DNA of 9,671 nt from an uncultured Eubacteriales bacterium (lineage in GTDB: Bacteria; Bacillota; Clostridia; Christensenellales; CAG-138). The position numbers and the translations under genes are program-made. The notes under the pieces are model-generated. The model ran no database searches. It was given only the letters and a program-made list of their open reading frames with translations, and had not been told where the DNA came from. Location of the stretch: the NCBI GenBank assembly GCA_900547135.1, contig URFJ01000077.1:1-9671 (forward strand), read 5' to 3'. The stretch's first letter is position 1, and each line of letters opens with the position of its first letter. This document shows positions 1 to 7,081 of this stretch, piece after piece.

Positions 1-866
1 TCGCCGCCATAGCACTCCAGGGTGAAGTTCTCGCTGAATTCGATTGTGTCTACTACGAATTTGTCGTTGACGTAATCATAGGTTATCTTTAGTGCGCCGT
101 CGGAAAGGATGCTTATCGTTTGAAGAGGATAACCCGACTCTCTCCTTGCTTCTACATTTGATTCAGTGCCACTTCCTCTATTAAATATCTCTATCATAGG
201 ACCATAGAAATAATCGGCATATGCGTTCATTGCTGGGTCTATTGAAGCCAGGCTTCGAATCTCATCTCCTTTTTTCACACCTGAAAAGTCGTTGTATTCA
301 AGCTTATCCTGCATAATTGCTATCGCCCCTATAACGGGGCTTCCGCCTACGGGTTTCCCATCATCAGTGCTAAAGAACACATAAATGCGCTGGTCTTGGT
401 CTGTATCGTACATTACATATCCTACGCCGGTGGTCCCCATGCACCTGATAGCTCCATATGGCATACGAGTTAATAATCGCTGCAGCTTTAGTGTAGTATT
501 TCTACGTTCTATGGCGCCGTTGGTATAATCTAGGCCAAATATTAAAAATCCATACTTCAGAGAGTCGTCATCAGTGCCGTTACCAAGGAATATATCATTA
601 TAGTTATATACTGGCACATCTAAGGGCTGGGACTTACTGGCCTCATGGTGATCGCTTATATATTGTTTTGCTTCAGGATTTATTGCTCCTGAATCACCGT
701 ATGACTTTCTAGGTAACAGTGAAAGAACTTCTGGGGTAGGCTGTGGGGTAGGATCACCCGCGTTTACGGAAGCGCCTTCCACGGCCTGAGGGGTAGCAGA
801 TGCACCTGGTTCAGGCGTCTGCTGCGTTTCAACAGGAACCATCCGCATAATATCCCGTCCGTCCAT
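1..866 (-). CDS. Partial hypothetical secreted-type protein, probably N-terminally truncated
   Basis: A continuous open frame runs leftward from ATG 866 to the window edge, so the C-terminus is not seen. About the first 50 residues are rich in Pro, Thr, Ala and Glu, including PTPQPTPE, which looks like the stalk that follows a signal peptide in the other exported proteins here. A mixed globular region follows, with segments such as YGFLIFGLDYTNG and GVGYVMYDTDQDQRIYVFF. I do not recognise the family. No signal peptide or lipobox precedes the stalk, a TAA lies six codons upstream (885-887), and ATG 866 has no Shine-Dalgarno. Later ATGs at 848 and 842 are no better supported. The likeliest reading is an exported protein that has lost its N-terminus through a frameshift or 5' deletion. 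An alternative is a degraded pseudogene. Confidence 0.55.
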   Translation of the reverse strand, partial: MDGRDIMRMVPVETQQTPEPGASATPQAVEGASVNAGDPTPQPTPEVLSLLPRKSYGDSGAINPEAKQYISDHHEASKSQPLDVPVYNYNDIFLGNGTDDDSLKYGFLIFGLDYTNGAIERRNTTLKLQRLLTRMPYGAIRCMGTTGVGYVMYDTDQDQRIYVFFSTDDGKPVGGSPVIGAIAIMQDKLEYNDFSGVKKGDEIRSLASIDPAMNAYADYFYGPMIEIFNRGSGTESNVEARRESGYPLQTISILSDGALKITYDYVNDKFVVDTIEFSENFTLECYGG

Positions 867-1130
867 TTCTGGAACAAGCTCATATTAGAATATACGCAGG
901 GTAATTACCGCCTCGTTGAATCGTATCCTGGCTCCGAGTATGAGGATAGGACGGCAGGGGACATTTTTTTCTTTGAAAACTAAATTGTTTTGGCATCATA
1001 GCCTTTTAACCCGCGCTGGAAATAGAATCAGCTTTTCGCGGGAAAACGCCGCAATCGTACACGCGCCATTATGCAAAAGGGGAGTTGAAGGCGTTTCGCG
1101 CTATTTAAACCGTGAAATGCCAAAGGGGCT
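867..1130. other. Short gap with possible remnant of the truncated gene's 5' end
   Basis: No gene is convincing here. A 72-codon plus-strand frame (916-1134) lies antisense to the neighbours, lacks a ribosome binding site and resembles no family I know. On the minus strand a 38-codon frame from ATG 996 ends at TGA 882-880 with the residues NYPAYILI. The 1-866 frame begins just there with YELVPEMDGRD, so a small indel would join the two. An imperfect stem-loop with CCCGC/GCGGG and GCTG/CAGC arms lies in the gap, but no T-tract marks it as a terminator for the kinase gene upstream. Confidence 0.3.
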
Positions 1131-2000
1131 TTAATTCCGATACCAAGCTGGCACGGGGTTTTGCATATTGTCGTACCATGTAAGAACATCCTGGGACTGC
1201 CTCATCATGGTGTCAACCTCGCTCTGGCCAAATGGAATGGCCCAATAAATAGATGAAAGCGTATTGCTTGCAATATAAAAGGCCAGCAACTTAAAAAATT
1301 CGATTGGCGGCCTGCCACCAAAGTAGCCGTCAAGCTGCCCCGACGCAAACCGCGGACTCGCTTTAGCACACCACACAATCCGGTTAAATTCCTCCCATGG
1401 ATCGCCAAAGTCAAAACGGTCAAAATCAATTATAACAAGCTCTCCGTTTTCTATCATCATATTGCCTATATGATAATCACCATGCTGAAAGCATTGGGGA
1501 CGGTTTATTAATAACTCCCGATTGCTCTGTATGTATTCAATCACCTTATCGTCCCCCTTAAAGCTAAGGGGGCAGTCCCTATACTTTTGAATCTTTATAT
1601 TGGTCTTCCGGTTAAACCGGTCGTACCATTCCTCTTGTGAGGCAGGCGCGGGGAGAGAATGGATATAGCGCAGAATTTCTCCCGATTTTAAGCCCAAATT
1701 GTATTGCTCCGTTTCGGGCAGCAGAGGAATAACACCCTCGGCATCCTCACCCTCAATCCAGGTAAGCAGAGTATAAACGCCGTCCTTGCAAATGCCGAAC
1801 TCCACGGGTTTACACATAGGGATATTCAACTCCTTAAGCCTTTCCAACATGGTGAACAGCGCTTTTCTGGCCTCATAGCGTTCTATGGGAGTAATTCTAA
1901 TCAGGTATTTTGTACCATCCCAGCTTGTTGCCATATATTTTTTGTCGCAGGACCATCCTTTATTGATTGGCTCCATGGAAACAAAGTTTAATTCACCCAT
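1131..2000 (-). CDS. APH-family phosphotransferase (aminoglycoside/choline kinase-like)
   Basis: This 289-aa protein has the features of the APH fold (phosphotransferase enzyme family), which transfers the ATP gamma-phosphate to a hydroxyl of a small molecule in the cytoplasm. The catalytic-loop motif is H173-G-D175-Y-H-I-G-N180, giving the catalytic Asp175 and metal-binding Asn180. The metal-binding motif is D192-F-D194, followed by FGDPWEEFNR, typical of the group. The N-terminal lobe carries TKYLIRI (residues 30-36), where Lys31 could be the nucleotide-contacting lysine. The length is normal and there are no signal or membrane segments. The start at ATG 2000 is supported by a G-rich Shine-Dalgarno (GAGGGGGG) eight bases upstream. 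The substrate is not evident: many Bacillota homologues are labelled aminoglycoside or kanamycin kinase without proof of resistance. The gene stands alone, with no obvious partner beside it. Confidence 0.88.
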   Translation of the reverse strand: MGELNFVSMEPINKGWSCDKKYMATSWDGTKYLIRITPIERYEARKALFTMLERLKELNIPMCKPVEFGICKDGVYTLLTWIEGEDAEGVIPLLPETEQYNLGLKSGEILRYIHSLPAPASQEEWYDRFNRKTNIKIQKYRDCPLSFKGDDKVIEYIQSNRELLINRPQCFQHGDYHIGNMMIENGELVIIDFDRFDFGDPWEEFNRIVWCAKASPRFASGQLDGYFGGRPPIEFFKLLAFYIASNTLSSIYWAIPFGQSEVDTMMRQSQDVLTWYDNMQNPVPAWYRN

Positions 2001-2317
2001 ATGGTCTTCCCCCCTCTCTGATAAGGTTAATATCCCGTTTTTGAGCAGCTGTTAACCAGTTTATCATAAATAAACGTAGTAAACTATACTAAACTAATGT
2101 TTTAACCATTAAACCTATTCCTGGCTATTTATTTGTGTATCTAAGGGCATTGGTAAGGATGATAAGTAACGATGGAATTGGAAAACTGAACGTGTTGCCC
2201 CATAGCTTGCCGCCAGGCCTCTCAATAAGGAACCGCCATGACTTCAGCCCCCCGCCGTACCCTGCAACAAATCTGCACGTTCAAGGCTCAAAGACCGCCA
2301 AAAGAGCTGTATTGCGG

Positions 2318-2342
2318 CAGATGCGCAAATCAGATGCGCAAA
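2318..2342. repeat. Two-copy 12-bp direct repeat
   Basis: CAGATGCGCAAA occurs at 2318-2329 and again at 2331-2342, separated by a single T, giving a period of 13 bp. It lies in the gene-poor gap upstream of the kinase. It may be a simple slippage duplication. Two copies are too few to call an array. Confidence 0.8.
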
Positions 2343-2658
2343 ATAGAAGGAAATGCATACTCGGAGCGGTATTTCGGCCGGAGATGACAATCAAATGCAC
2401 GGAACAGCCTTATTGCCGCCGCGTCTTCCTGTCTCATCGCCCTTAGCTCACCCCACCGCTGTGAAACCATCCTTATTGCGCCTGTATCTTTAACATGCCA
2501 ATAAAGCCTGACTAAAAGCGCAAGGCTATATTGGCGGCAAGCGTTAGTAAACCGCCTTTAAATGCTTTCCTGCTAACACGCTCTTCTTTTGCTTTAATAA
2601 AGCACAAATTTTTGCTGCACTTCAGGCGTCCGCCAGCTTTAACGCTTACAGTGGAAGC

Positions 2659-2678
2659 ATTTAGAATTTTTTCTAAAT
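2659..2678 (-). other. AT-rich stem-loop downstream of the lipoprotein gene
   Basis: ATTTAGAA and TTCTAAAT form a perfect 8-bp stem around a 4-base loop, about 30 bases past the stop of the 2707-3615 gene. On the minus strand the run of six T comes before the stem rather than after it, and the stem is weak. It is not a standard intrinsic terminator, though it could mark the 3' end of that transcript. Confidence 0.35.
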
Positions 2679-2706
2679 ATGGTCGTAAAAAATATGCTAT
2701 CACATC

Positions 2707-3615
2707 CTAAGCTTTATGCACCGCATCGCCCACCTCACTGAACTCAATCGACTGTAAAAGCATCGAATGCGTTTTTTCATCGAACTTTAACAATACCTTC
2801 GCCTGAACCGCCGTTAGCGTATGAACTCCATAGTTGAGCATCATGTTCACGGTCAACGAGCCATCTCCATCCAGTTCTCCAATGAAAAGCTCTGAGATTT
2901 CAAGGTCAAGGCCCTCTTTATCGAAATCGTGTGTTGTCGCTTCTTTATATAATTGGGTGTTTACGGCGTATTCAGGCGACTGCGAGCCGTCGCGGCAGGT
3001 TATTACGAAGGTTTCCCGCCCTGTCCATTTCAAGCTGAGAAACTCGCCCTCCTCCCCGTAGAACCAGCAGTCGCTGAACGGCCAGCTTATCTTATAAAGG
3101 CCACTTGCATCATAATAAGCGGCCAGCATGCTTTCCAGGCTTCCGTGGCCTATCGTGCGCTTTGAAAACAGGATACAGCCGCCGCCCACACGTTTATACA
3201 TTAAACTATGCCTGCCTGAAAATTCATCCGGTACGCCTTCAAAGTCAACATACAGGTATTCCCCATTTAAATCCTCAATGCTCTTTTCCACAGCCAGTCT
3301 TGCCATAAGCGCGGGCTCGCCGCCATTGGCGGCACGGCTTATAAACAGCAGCGCTGTTGAAGAGAGACGCTCGTCCCAGGGCTCGATTATACAGCACCCG
3401 GAGATCCTGTCGTATTCAGGCTCGCCCACCCCGGCGGAAGGCTCGGCTTTCTCCTGATGCGTAGGCGGCGGTGTGGCTTGGCCTTGCTCCGTATTGCTCG
3501 GTACAGCCAGTTCATATAGAGAATTTCCAACCTTATCCCCATAAATATAACGGGCGCGGCACGAACACAATAGCATAGGTATAATGATAATTAAACATAG
3601 GAATAGCCTTTTCAT
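2707..3615 (-). CDS. Orphan lipoprotein of unknown function
   Basis: The 302-aa product begins with a lipoprotein signal peptide: MKR, a hydrophobic core, then the lipobox L16-C17-S18-C19, with Cys19 as the lipidation site. Cys at -2 is less usual. A spacer rich in Pro, Glu, Thr and Gln follows (about residues 38-68, with TPPPTHQ), then a globular domain to the C-terminus. No catalytic motif is recognisable. The protein should sit on the outer face of the membrane. ATG 3615 is well supported by GGAGGT at 3630-3625 with a 9-base spacer. It is transcribed divergently from the lysozyme gene. The kinase lies 700 bp downstream, too far to assume an operon. The plan of lipobox, Pro/Thr-rich spacer and domain is the same as in the right-hand lipoproteins, but I see no sequence similarity to their propeller domain. 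Confidence 0.82.
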   Translation of the reverse strand: MKRLFLCLIIIIPMLLCSCRARYIYGDKVGNSLYELAVPSNTEQGQATPPPTHQEKAEPSAGVGEPEYDRISGCCIIEPWDERLSSTALLFISRAANGGEPALMARLAVEKSIEDLNGEYLYVDFEGVPDEFSGRHSLMYKRVGGGCILFSKRTIGHGSLESMLAAYYDASGLYKISWPFSDCWFYGEEGEFLSLKWTGRETFVITCRDGSQSPEYAVNTQLYKEATTHDFDKEGLDLEISELFIGELDGDGSLTVNMMLNYGVHTLTAVQAKVLLKFDEKTHSMLLQSIEFSEVGDAVHKA

Positions 3616-4115
3616 TTAAATTGTACCTCCGTTATATCAATTTGGACGGGATTGACCCTAAGCCCGTTATCTCAATTAATTAGTTAATGCGGCAGTAACC
3701 TTGCTGACTAATGATAAATCGAACCAATTTGTTATGTAGCTATAATAACATAAAAGATTTATCAATAAAAGCCTGCACGCCGCTTTTGGACTGGTTTTAT
3801 TTTGCCTTGAATGTCCCATAAGCGTGCATGCCTAACTATGATCAGAGGTAACCGCTTCACGTCCGCAAGCCTACGACACAGGCGTTGTCAGCACCATACT
3901 ATACCAACACGGGCGAACTCTTCAGACCGCCGGCTTTCATTTATCGAAGTTTTATTATTTAAATATTTGCTTATCTATGGATTATGATTTATAATATAAA
4001 ATAGCCTGGACTCATTGATCCGGCTGTTAGCTATGTTGAAGATCTGTTACTTTGGGCCAATGGATAGCCAAAGATATAAAAGCATATTAAATTAAAGCGC
4101 GGGTTCGGGAGCAAT
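3616..4115. other. Divergent intergenic region between lipoprotein and lysozyme genes
   Basis: Both ends are AT-rich and should hold the two outward promoters. The centre (about 3770-3940) is GC-richer, with no open frame of note. It contains an imperfect inverted repeat: GCCTGCACGC at 3771-3780 can pair at 9 of 10 positions with GCGTGCATGC at 3822-3831. The centre could be a remnant of a mobile element or of a gene, or a structured RNA, but I recognise none of these. The leftward promoter was not assigned with confidence. Confidence 0.5.
3967..3995 (+). promoter_or_regulatory. Candidate promoter for the GH25 lysozyme gene
   Basis: A perfect TATAAT at 3990-3995 is preceded by TTGCTT at 3967-3972 with 17-bp spacing. 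The -10 is excellent and the -35 matches only at TTG. It lies about 115 bases before the lysozyme start, in AT-rich sequence. Confidence 0.45.
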
Positions 4116-4859
4116 ATGATGGTCGGCAATAGGATAAAGATGTTTTTTATAATATTTGCGTTATCAGCGTTTATAATCGCGCTGCTCTTTACAAGCAGGC
4201 TTATCAAGATAAACACGCCCGCAAAGAGGGATTATCCGGTGAGAGGCGTTGACGTTTCCGCGCACCAGGGCAGGATAGACTGGCAGACGCTCGCCGGCCA
4301 AGACATAGATTTTGCGTTTATAAAGGCCACAGAGGGAAGCGGCTTCGTCGACAGGCGCTATTATGAAAACATAAGGGATACGCTGCAAACGAATTTGCGG
4401 GTAGGCTCGTATCACTTCTTCAGCTTTGAAAGCCCAGGGCTTTCGCAGGCCAGGCATTTCATCGGCGTTGTTGAAGCGCATCAAAACATGCTTCCGCCGG
4501 TTGTCGACGTTGAATTTTACGGTGAGTTTTTCAGATTCCCTCCTGAAAAGGATTATGTAGAGCGCGAATTGGCCGCAATGCTTGAGGCGCTTGAATCACA
4601 TTACGGAATGAGACCCATCATATATGTTACCTCAAGGGCTTACAAAGCTTATATCGAAGGCGGATTTGCGGATTACGACATCTGGATACGCGATGTTTAT
4701 TTCAAGCCCCGCCTTGAAGAAAACAGGTCCTGGACATTCTGGCAGTACACGGACAGGGCCGAACTTAACGGATATGACGGCGACGAGCGCTTCATCGACC
4801 TTAATGTGTTTTACGGAGGATATGAAGAGTTTTGCCAGTATGGCAACGGTTCCCGTTGA
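4116..4859 (+). CDS. Membrane-anchored GH25 lysozyme (muramidase)
   Basis: GH25 enzymes cleave the beta-1,4 bond between N-acetylmuramic acid and N-acetylglucosamine in peptidoglycan. This protein has the family motifs in order: GVDVSAHQGRIDW (residues 44-56, with Asp46), FAFIKATEG (66-74), VGSYHFF (96-102), and PPVVDVEF (127-134), where Asp131 and Glu133 form the D-x-E catalytic pair. The late WTFWQYTD is typical of the barrel's end. At 247 aa it is a single catalytic domain with no wall-binding repeats. A hydrophobic segment at about residues 9-25 lacks a clear signal-peptidase site, so it probably anchors the enzyme outside the membrane. GGGAG at 4107-4111 suits the second ATG (4119, 7-base gap) better than the first (4116), a two-start ambiguity of one residue. 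It is the first rightward gene, but 250 bp and a promoter separate it from the next. Host wall remodelling is likelier than a phage origin, since no phage genes are nearby. Confidence 0.93.
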   Translation: MMVGNRIKMFFIIFALSAFIIALLFTSRLIKINTPAKRDYPVRGVDVSAHQGRIDWQTLAGQDIDFAFIKATEGSGFVDRRYYENIRDTLQTNLRVGSYHFFSFESPGLSQARHFIGVVEAHQNMLPPVVDVEFYGEFFRFPPEKDYVERELAAMLEALESHYGMRPIIYVTSRAYKAYIEGGFADYDIWIRDVYFKPRLEENRSWTFWQYTDRAELNGYDGDERFIDLNVFYGGYEEFCQYGNGSR

Positions 4860-5004
4860 CCCTTGTGATTTTACGGCCATGTTAAGAAGTTTTTAAAATT
4901 CAGTGTGTTTTCCGTTACATTTCCGTACTTTTAATCTAAAACAGGCTGCAAAGGCGCCCTAAACCCGTAATATATTAATTGTTTATTACAAATACAAATA
5001 AGTA

Positions 5005-5032
5005 TTGAATAATTAAATTTTCATGGTATAAT
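5005..5032 (+). promoter_or_regulatory. Strong promoter for the peptidase-lipoprotein operon
   Basis: TTGAAT (5005-5010) and TATAAT (5027-5032) are separated by 16 bp. The bases TGG directly before the -10 make an extended -10 element. Transcription should start near 5039, leaving a leader of about 70 bases. The 145 bases between the lysozyme stop and this promoter are AT-rich, and I see no hairpin-plus-T-tract terminator in them. Confidence 0.75.
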
Positions 5033-5037
5033 ATGGT

Positions 5038-5047
5038 AGTCTAGACT
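5038..5047. promoter_or_regulatory. 10-bp palindrome over the predicted transcription start
   Basis: AGTCTAGACT is a perfect 10-bp palindrome beginning five bases after the -10 hexamer, so it straddles the expected +1. That is a usual place for a repressor operator. No regulator gene is in the window, and a 10-bp palindrome can occur by chance. Confidence 0.35.
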
Positions 5048-5098
5048 TGTTGTAAATGTTGATTTAGATGTCTTATGAAGCACGTTAAGTTTGTATTT

Positions 5099-5105
5099 AA
5101 GGAGG
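5099..5105 (+). promoter_or_regulatory. Shine-Dalgarno that fixes the start of the peptidase gene
   Basis: AAGGAGG lies six bases before ATG 5112. The frame can be extended to TTG 5091, but that start would read through the Shine-Dalgarno and put charged residues (RRK) before the signal peptide. ATG 5112 is therefore preferred. Confidence 0.85.
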
Positions 5106-5111
5106 AAGGTA

Positions 5112-7058
5112 ATGAATTTTTTAAGCATAATTAAACGGATATTCAGCCTGCTGCTATGTCTGATTTTTATTGTGGGCTTCGCGGCTTCGGCGACAACCGC
5201 GGCCGGCGTGGGAGACGGCGGTGAAGACGTGTCCCCCTACACCATAATACACGACGAGGCGCTAAGCATACCCATTGGCACGGGAAACGGGCAGGTGGGC
5301 TATGATTTTGGCGAGGTTCCGCTTCAGATCAGGGGGCCTGGCAGCTTCTATGTTGATGAAAGCGGCTGGATGGCAATACTGGATTCGGAAAACAGCAGGA
5401 TATTGCTGTACGTTAACGGGCAGTGCACAAATATGCTGTCCCTGCCCAGCGGTTACTACGCGACAAAGATGTGCTTTGCAAACAACATATTTTATGTGCT
5501 CGACGTGCCGTCAAGCAAGGTTTGCGAGGTGCCGTTTATCATGACCCTTGACGATCCGGACAAGGAAGCGTATGTTAAGCACGACCTTCCCGAGGGCCTC
5601 GCTGGCCTAACGGTAGTGGATATGCTGATTACCCCAAACGGGCTGGCTGTTGTGGATATGGATGAGAACTACTATTATCTTACCCAGGATAACGGCTTTG
5701 TCCTTGGAGCTACCTACAGCACGTATGAAAAGACGGCCTGCGGAAACTGCGAGGAGGAGGGGCACGAGCATGAAACCCCGATAGAACCCACGGTTAACAT
5801 CGGCCTGGGAACCCTTGAATGGAATATAGCGCTTGACAAGAATATAAACGACCTGGCCGCGATAGATAAGGACGCCGCCAGCAACCTTTACGCCGAATAC
5901 TTTGATTATGTAACGGACGTATATACCATAATGTCGGAGCGGACGGTACGCAAGTACGACGCAAACGGCAATATTGTGGGATATGCGAGAATTGACGACG
6001 ACGGGCTGCATACATACGCCGTCAAGCAGTATCAGGTAATGGCGGACGGCACGGTCTATTACATGGCCTGCTACGAGGACAAGGTGTCCATTCAAAGGCT
6101 TGTATTCGGCACAACGTATGCGTCCAGAATGAACGAGCTGACCCAGAGGGCGCTGCGGATGGACGCCGAACTTGAAGCCATGGAGCAGGCCGATGAGGAT
6201 AATCCGGAAAAGAAATCAAAGATTTACGCCCTTTCGAGGACGCGCGCTCAGGTTAAGTCCAGAGCTGACAGCATGGTAAAGAAAAGGTGGCTGCTTCAGT
6301 CATACCACAAGGATCTTTCGCAGGCAGGGTCGGACAGATACAATATCAAGCTGCCTATAGAGGTAAGTAAGGCCAGTCCAGGACAATACCTTACGGGAAT
6401 CCCCTATTGCCGCGGCGGATTCAATGGGCTGGATAACCTTGGCAGCGGCAGGCTCAGAGACTTTGACACCGCGATAAAGGCCAGACCGGGCATTGCGGGG
6501 AACGCCAATGGAGGCAACTGGATTTCCCCCACGGTTGGCCTGGACTGCTCGGGGTTTGTGTCCAGCGCTTATGGACTTAGAGAGTATCATAATACTGGCG
6601 ATTTAAATTTATATATTGGACATAAGGCGGGTACAAATGATTTGAATAGCGCCAGCAACATGGATTTATATGTGAGGGTAACTGGGGAGAAGCATACTGT
6701 CTTGTTTGTCAGAAAATCGGGCGGTAAATACATAATAATAGATTCTACTACCTATTCTAACAGCGGCGGAAATGAAGGTAAACGAATAGACAAGGTTTCA
6801 GAAAGGGACGTGGGAATTAGCTTCTTTAATGGTTATGTCAGAAAAACGGCATGGCATCAAGTAATAGCCAAGTACGGCCATAACAGTACCAGCCACTGGA
6901 AACCATGCAAGTACTATTCGCAGTGCGGCTATAAAACTTCGGTTGGCTCTCACGTCTGGATTAACGTGGGAAGCAGCATAAAGAAGTGCCAGACATGCGG
7001 AAGGCTTGCGGCAAGGTCCTCAGCTAATGGCTCTGGGCTTATCAACTCAGTCTCATAA
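5112..7058 (+). CDS. Secreted NlpC/P60-type cysteine peptidase with propeller-like N-terminal domain
   Basis: The 648-aa product has a cleavable signal peptide (about residues 1-27, likely site after ASA). Residues about 35-330 resemble an NHL-type beta-propeller: SFYVDESGWMAILDSENSRI matches one blade, and DGTVYYMACYEDKV looks like the last. A charged helical, possibly coiled-coil linker (about 334-410) leads to a papain-like NlpC/P60-type domain: GIPYCRGG, AGNANGG, GLDC479SGFVSSAYGL, then KH528TVLFV. Cys479 and His528 are the predicted catalytic pair. Such domains cleave peptide bonds in wall peptides. The C-terminus has a Cys4 pattern (C599, C605, C626, C629; CX5C-X20-CX2C) suggesting a zinc knuckle. 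An insert with C210xxC213 and H218xH220 interrupts the propeller and is absent from the paralogues downstream. GC falls from about 55% before 6480 to about 38% at 6601-6840. There is a second in-frame stop just past TAA 7058. The substrate is not shown. Confidence 0.82.
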   Translation: MNFLSIIKRIFSLLLCLIFIVGFAASATTAAGVGDGGEDVSPYTIIHDEALSIPIGTGNGQVGYDFGEVPLQIRGPGSFYVDESGWMAILDSENSRILLYVNGQCTNMLSLPSGYYATKMCFANNIFYVLDVPSSKVCEVPFIMTLDDPDKEAYVKHDLPEGLAGLTVVDMLITPNGLAVVDMDENYYYLTQDNGFVLGATYSTYEKTACGNCEEEGHEHETPIEPTVNIGLGTLEWNIALDKNINDLAAIDKDAASNLYAEYFDYVTDVYTIMSERTVRKYDANGNIVGYARIDDDGLHTYAVKQYQVMADGTVYYMACYEDKVSIQRLVFGTTYASRMNELTQRALRMDAELEAMEQADEDNPEKKSKIYALSRTRAQVKSRADSMVKKRWLLQSYHKDLSQAGSDRYNIKLPIEVSKASPGQYLTGIPYCRGGFNGLDNLGSGRLRDFDTAIKARPGIAGNANGGNWISPTVGLDCSGFVSSAYGLREYHNTGDLNLYIGHKAGTNDLNSASNMDLYVRVTGEKHTVLFVRKSGGKYIIIDSTTYSNSGGNEGKRIDKVSERDVGISFFNGYVRKTAWHQVIAKYGHNSTSHWKPCKYYSQCGYKTSVGSHVWINVGSSIKKCQTCGRLAARSSANGSGLINSVS

Positions 7059-7081
7059 TCATAAGGTTTATTAACCGTGTT

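Larger units (their letters stand above)
2001..2706. other. Long intergenic region, no convincing gene
   Basis: The stretch upstream of the kinase (about 2045-2120) is AT-rich and should hold its promoter. AAAC recurs there at 2072, 2081, 2091 and 2111, close to helical spacing, but I cannot fix a -35/-10 pair. The middle (2150-2460) is GC-richer and has a 103-codon plus-strand frame (2135-2446) without ribosome binding site or family character, so I do not call it. A 63-codon minus-strand frame (2703-2512) starts with GTG right after the 302-aa lipoprotein. Its only purine-rich sequence abuts the start codon, which is too close to work, so I also leave it out. The GC-richer part could be decayed coding sequence. 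Confidence 0.5.

Noticed and set aside
1131..2000. Kinase considered as a proven aminoglycoside resistance gene
   Set aside because: The APH fold is shared by many small-molecule kinases. No residue or context identifies the substrate, and no resistance or mobile genes adjoin.
2318..2342. Direct repeat considered as a CRISPR remnant
   Set aside because: Two 12-bp copies one base apart leave no spacer. No cas genes are present.
2135..2446. 103-codon plus-strand frame
   Set aside because: No ribosome binding site, a composition unlike a folded protein, and no recognisable motif. Open by chance in a GC-richer patch.
2512..2703. 63-codon minus-strand frame just after the lipoprotein stop
   Set aside because: The GTG start has its only purine-rich sequence directly against it, and the frame crosses a stem-loop. 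Insufficient for a gene call.
2834..3457. Overlapping plus-strand frames across the orphan lipoprotein
   Set aside because: They are antisense to a gene with a clear lipobox and Shine-Dalgarno, and have no start signals of their own.
5607..6590. Minus-strand frames inside the peptidase gene, the longest 162 codons
   Set aside because: They lie wholly inside a well-supported gene, have no family character, and follow from its GC-rich third positions.
4116..7058. GH25 plus NlpC/P60-type protein considered as a prophage lysis cassette
   Set aside because: No holin, tail or other phage gene is nearby. The lysozyme is membrane-anchored and the peptidase has a signal peptide and lipoprotein paralogues, which suits a host envelope module better.
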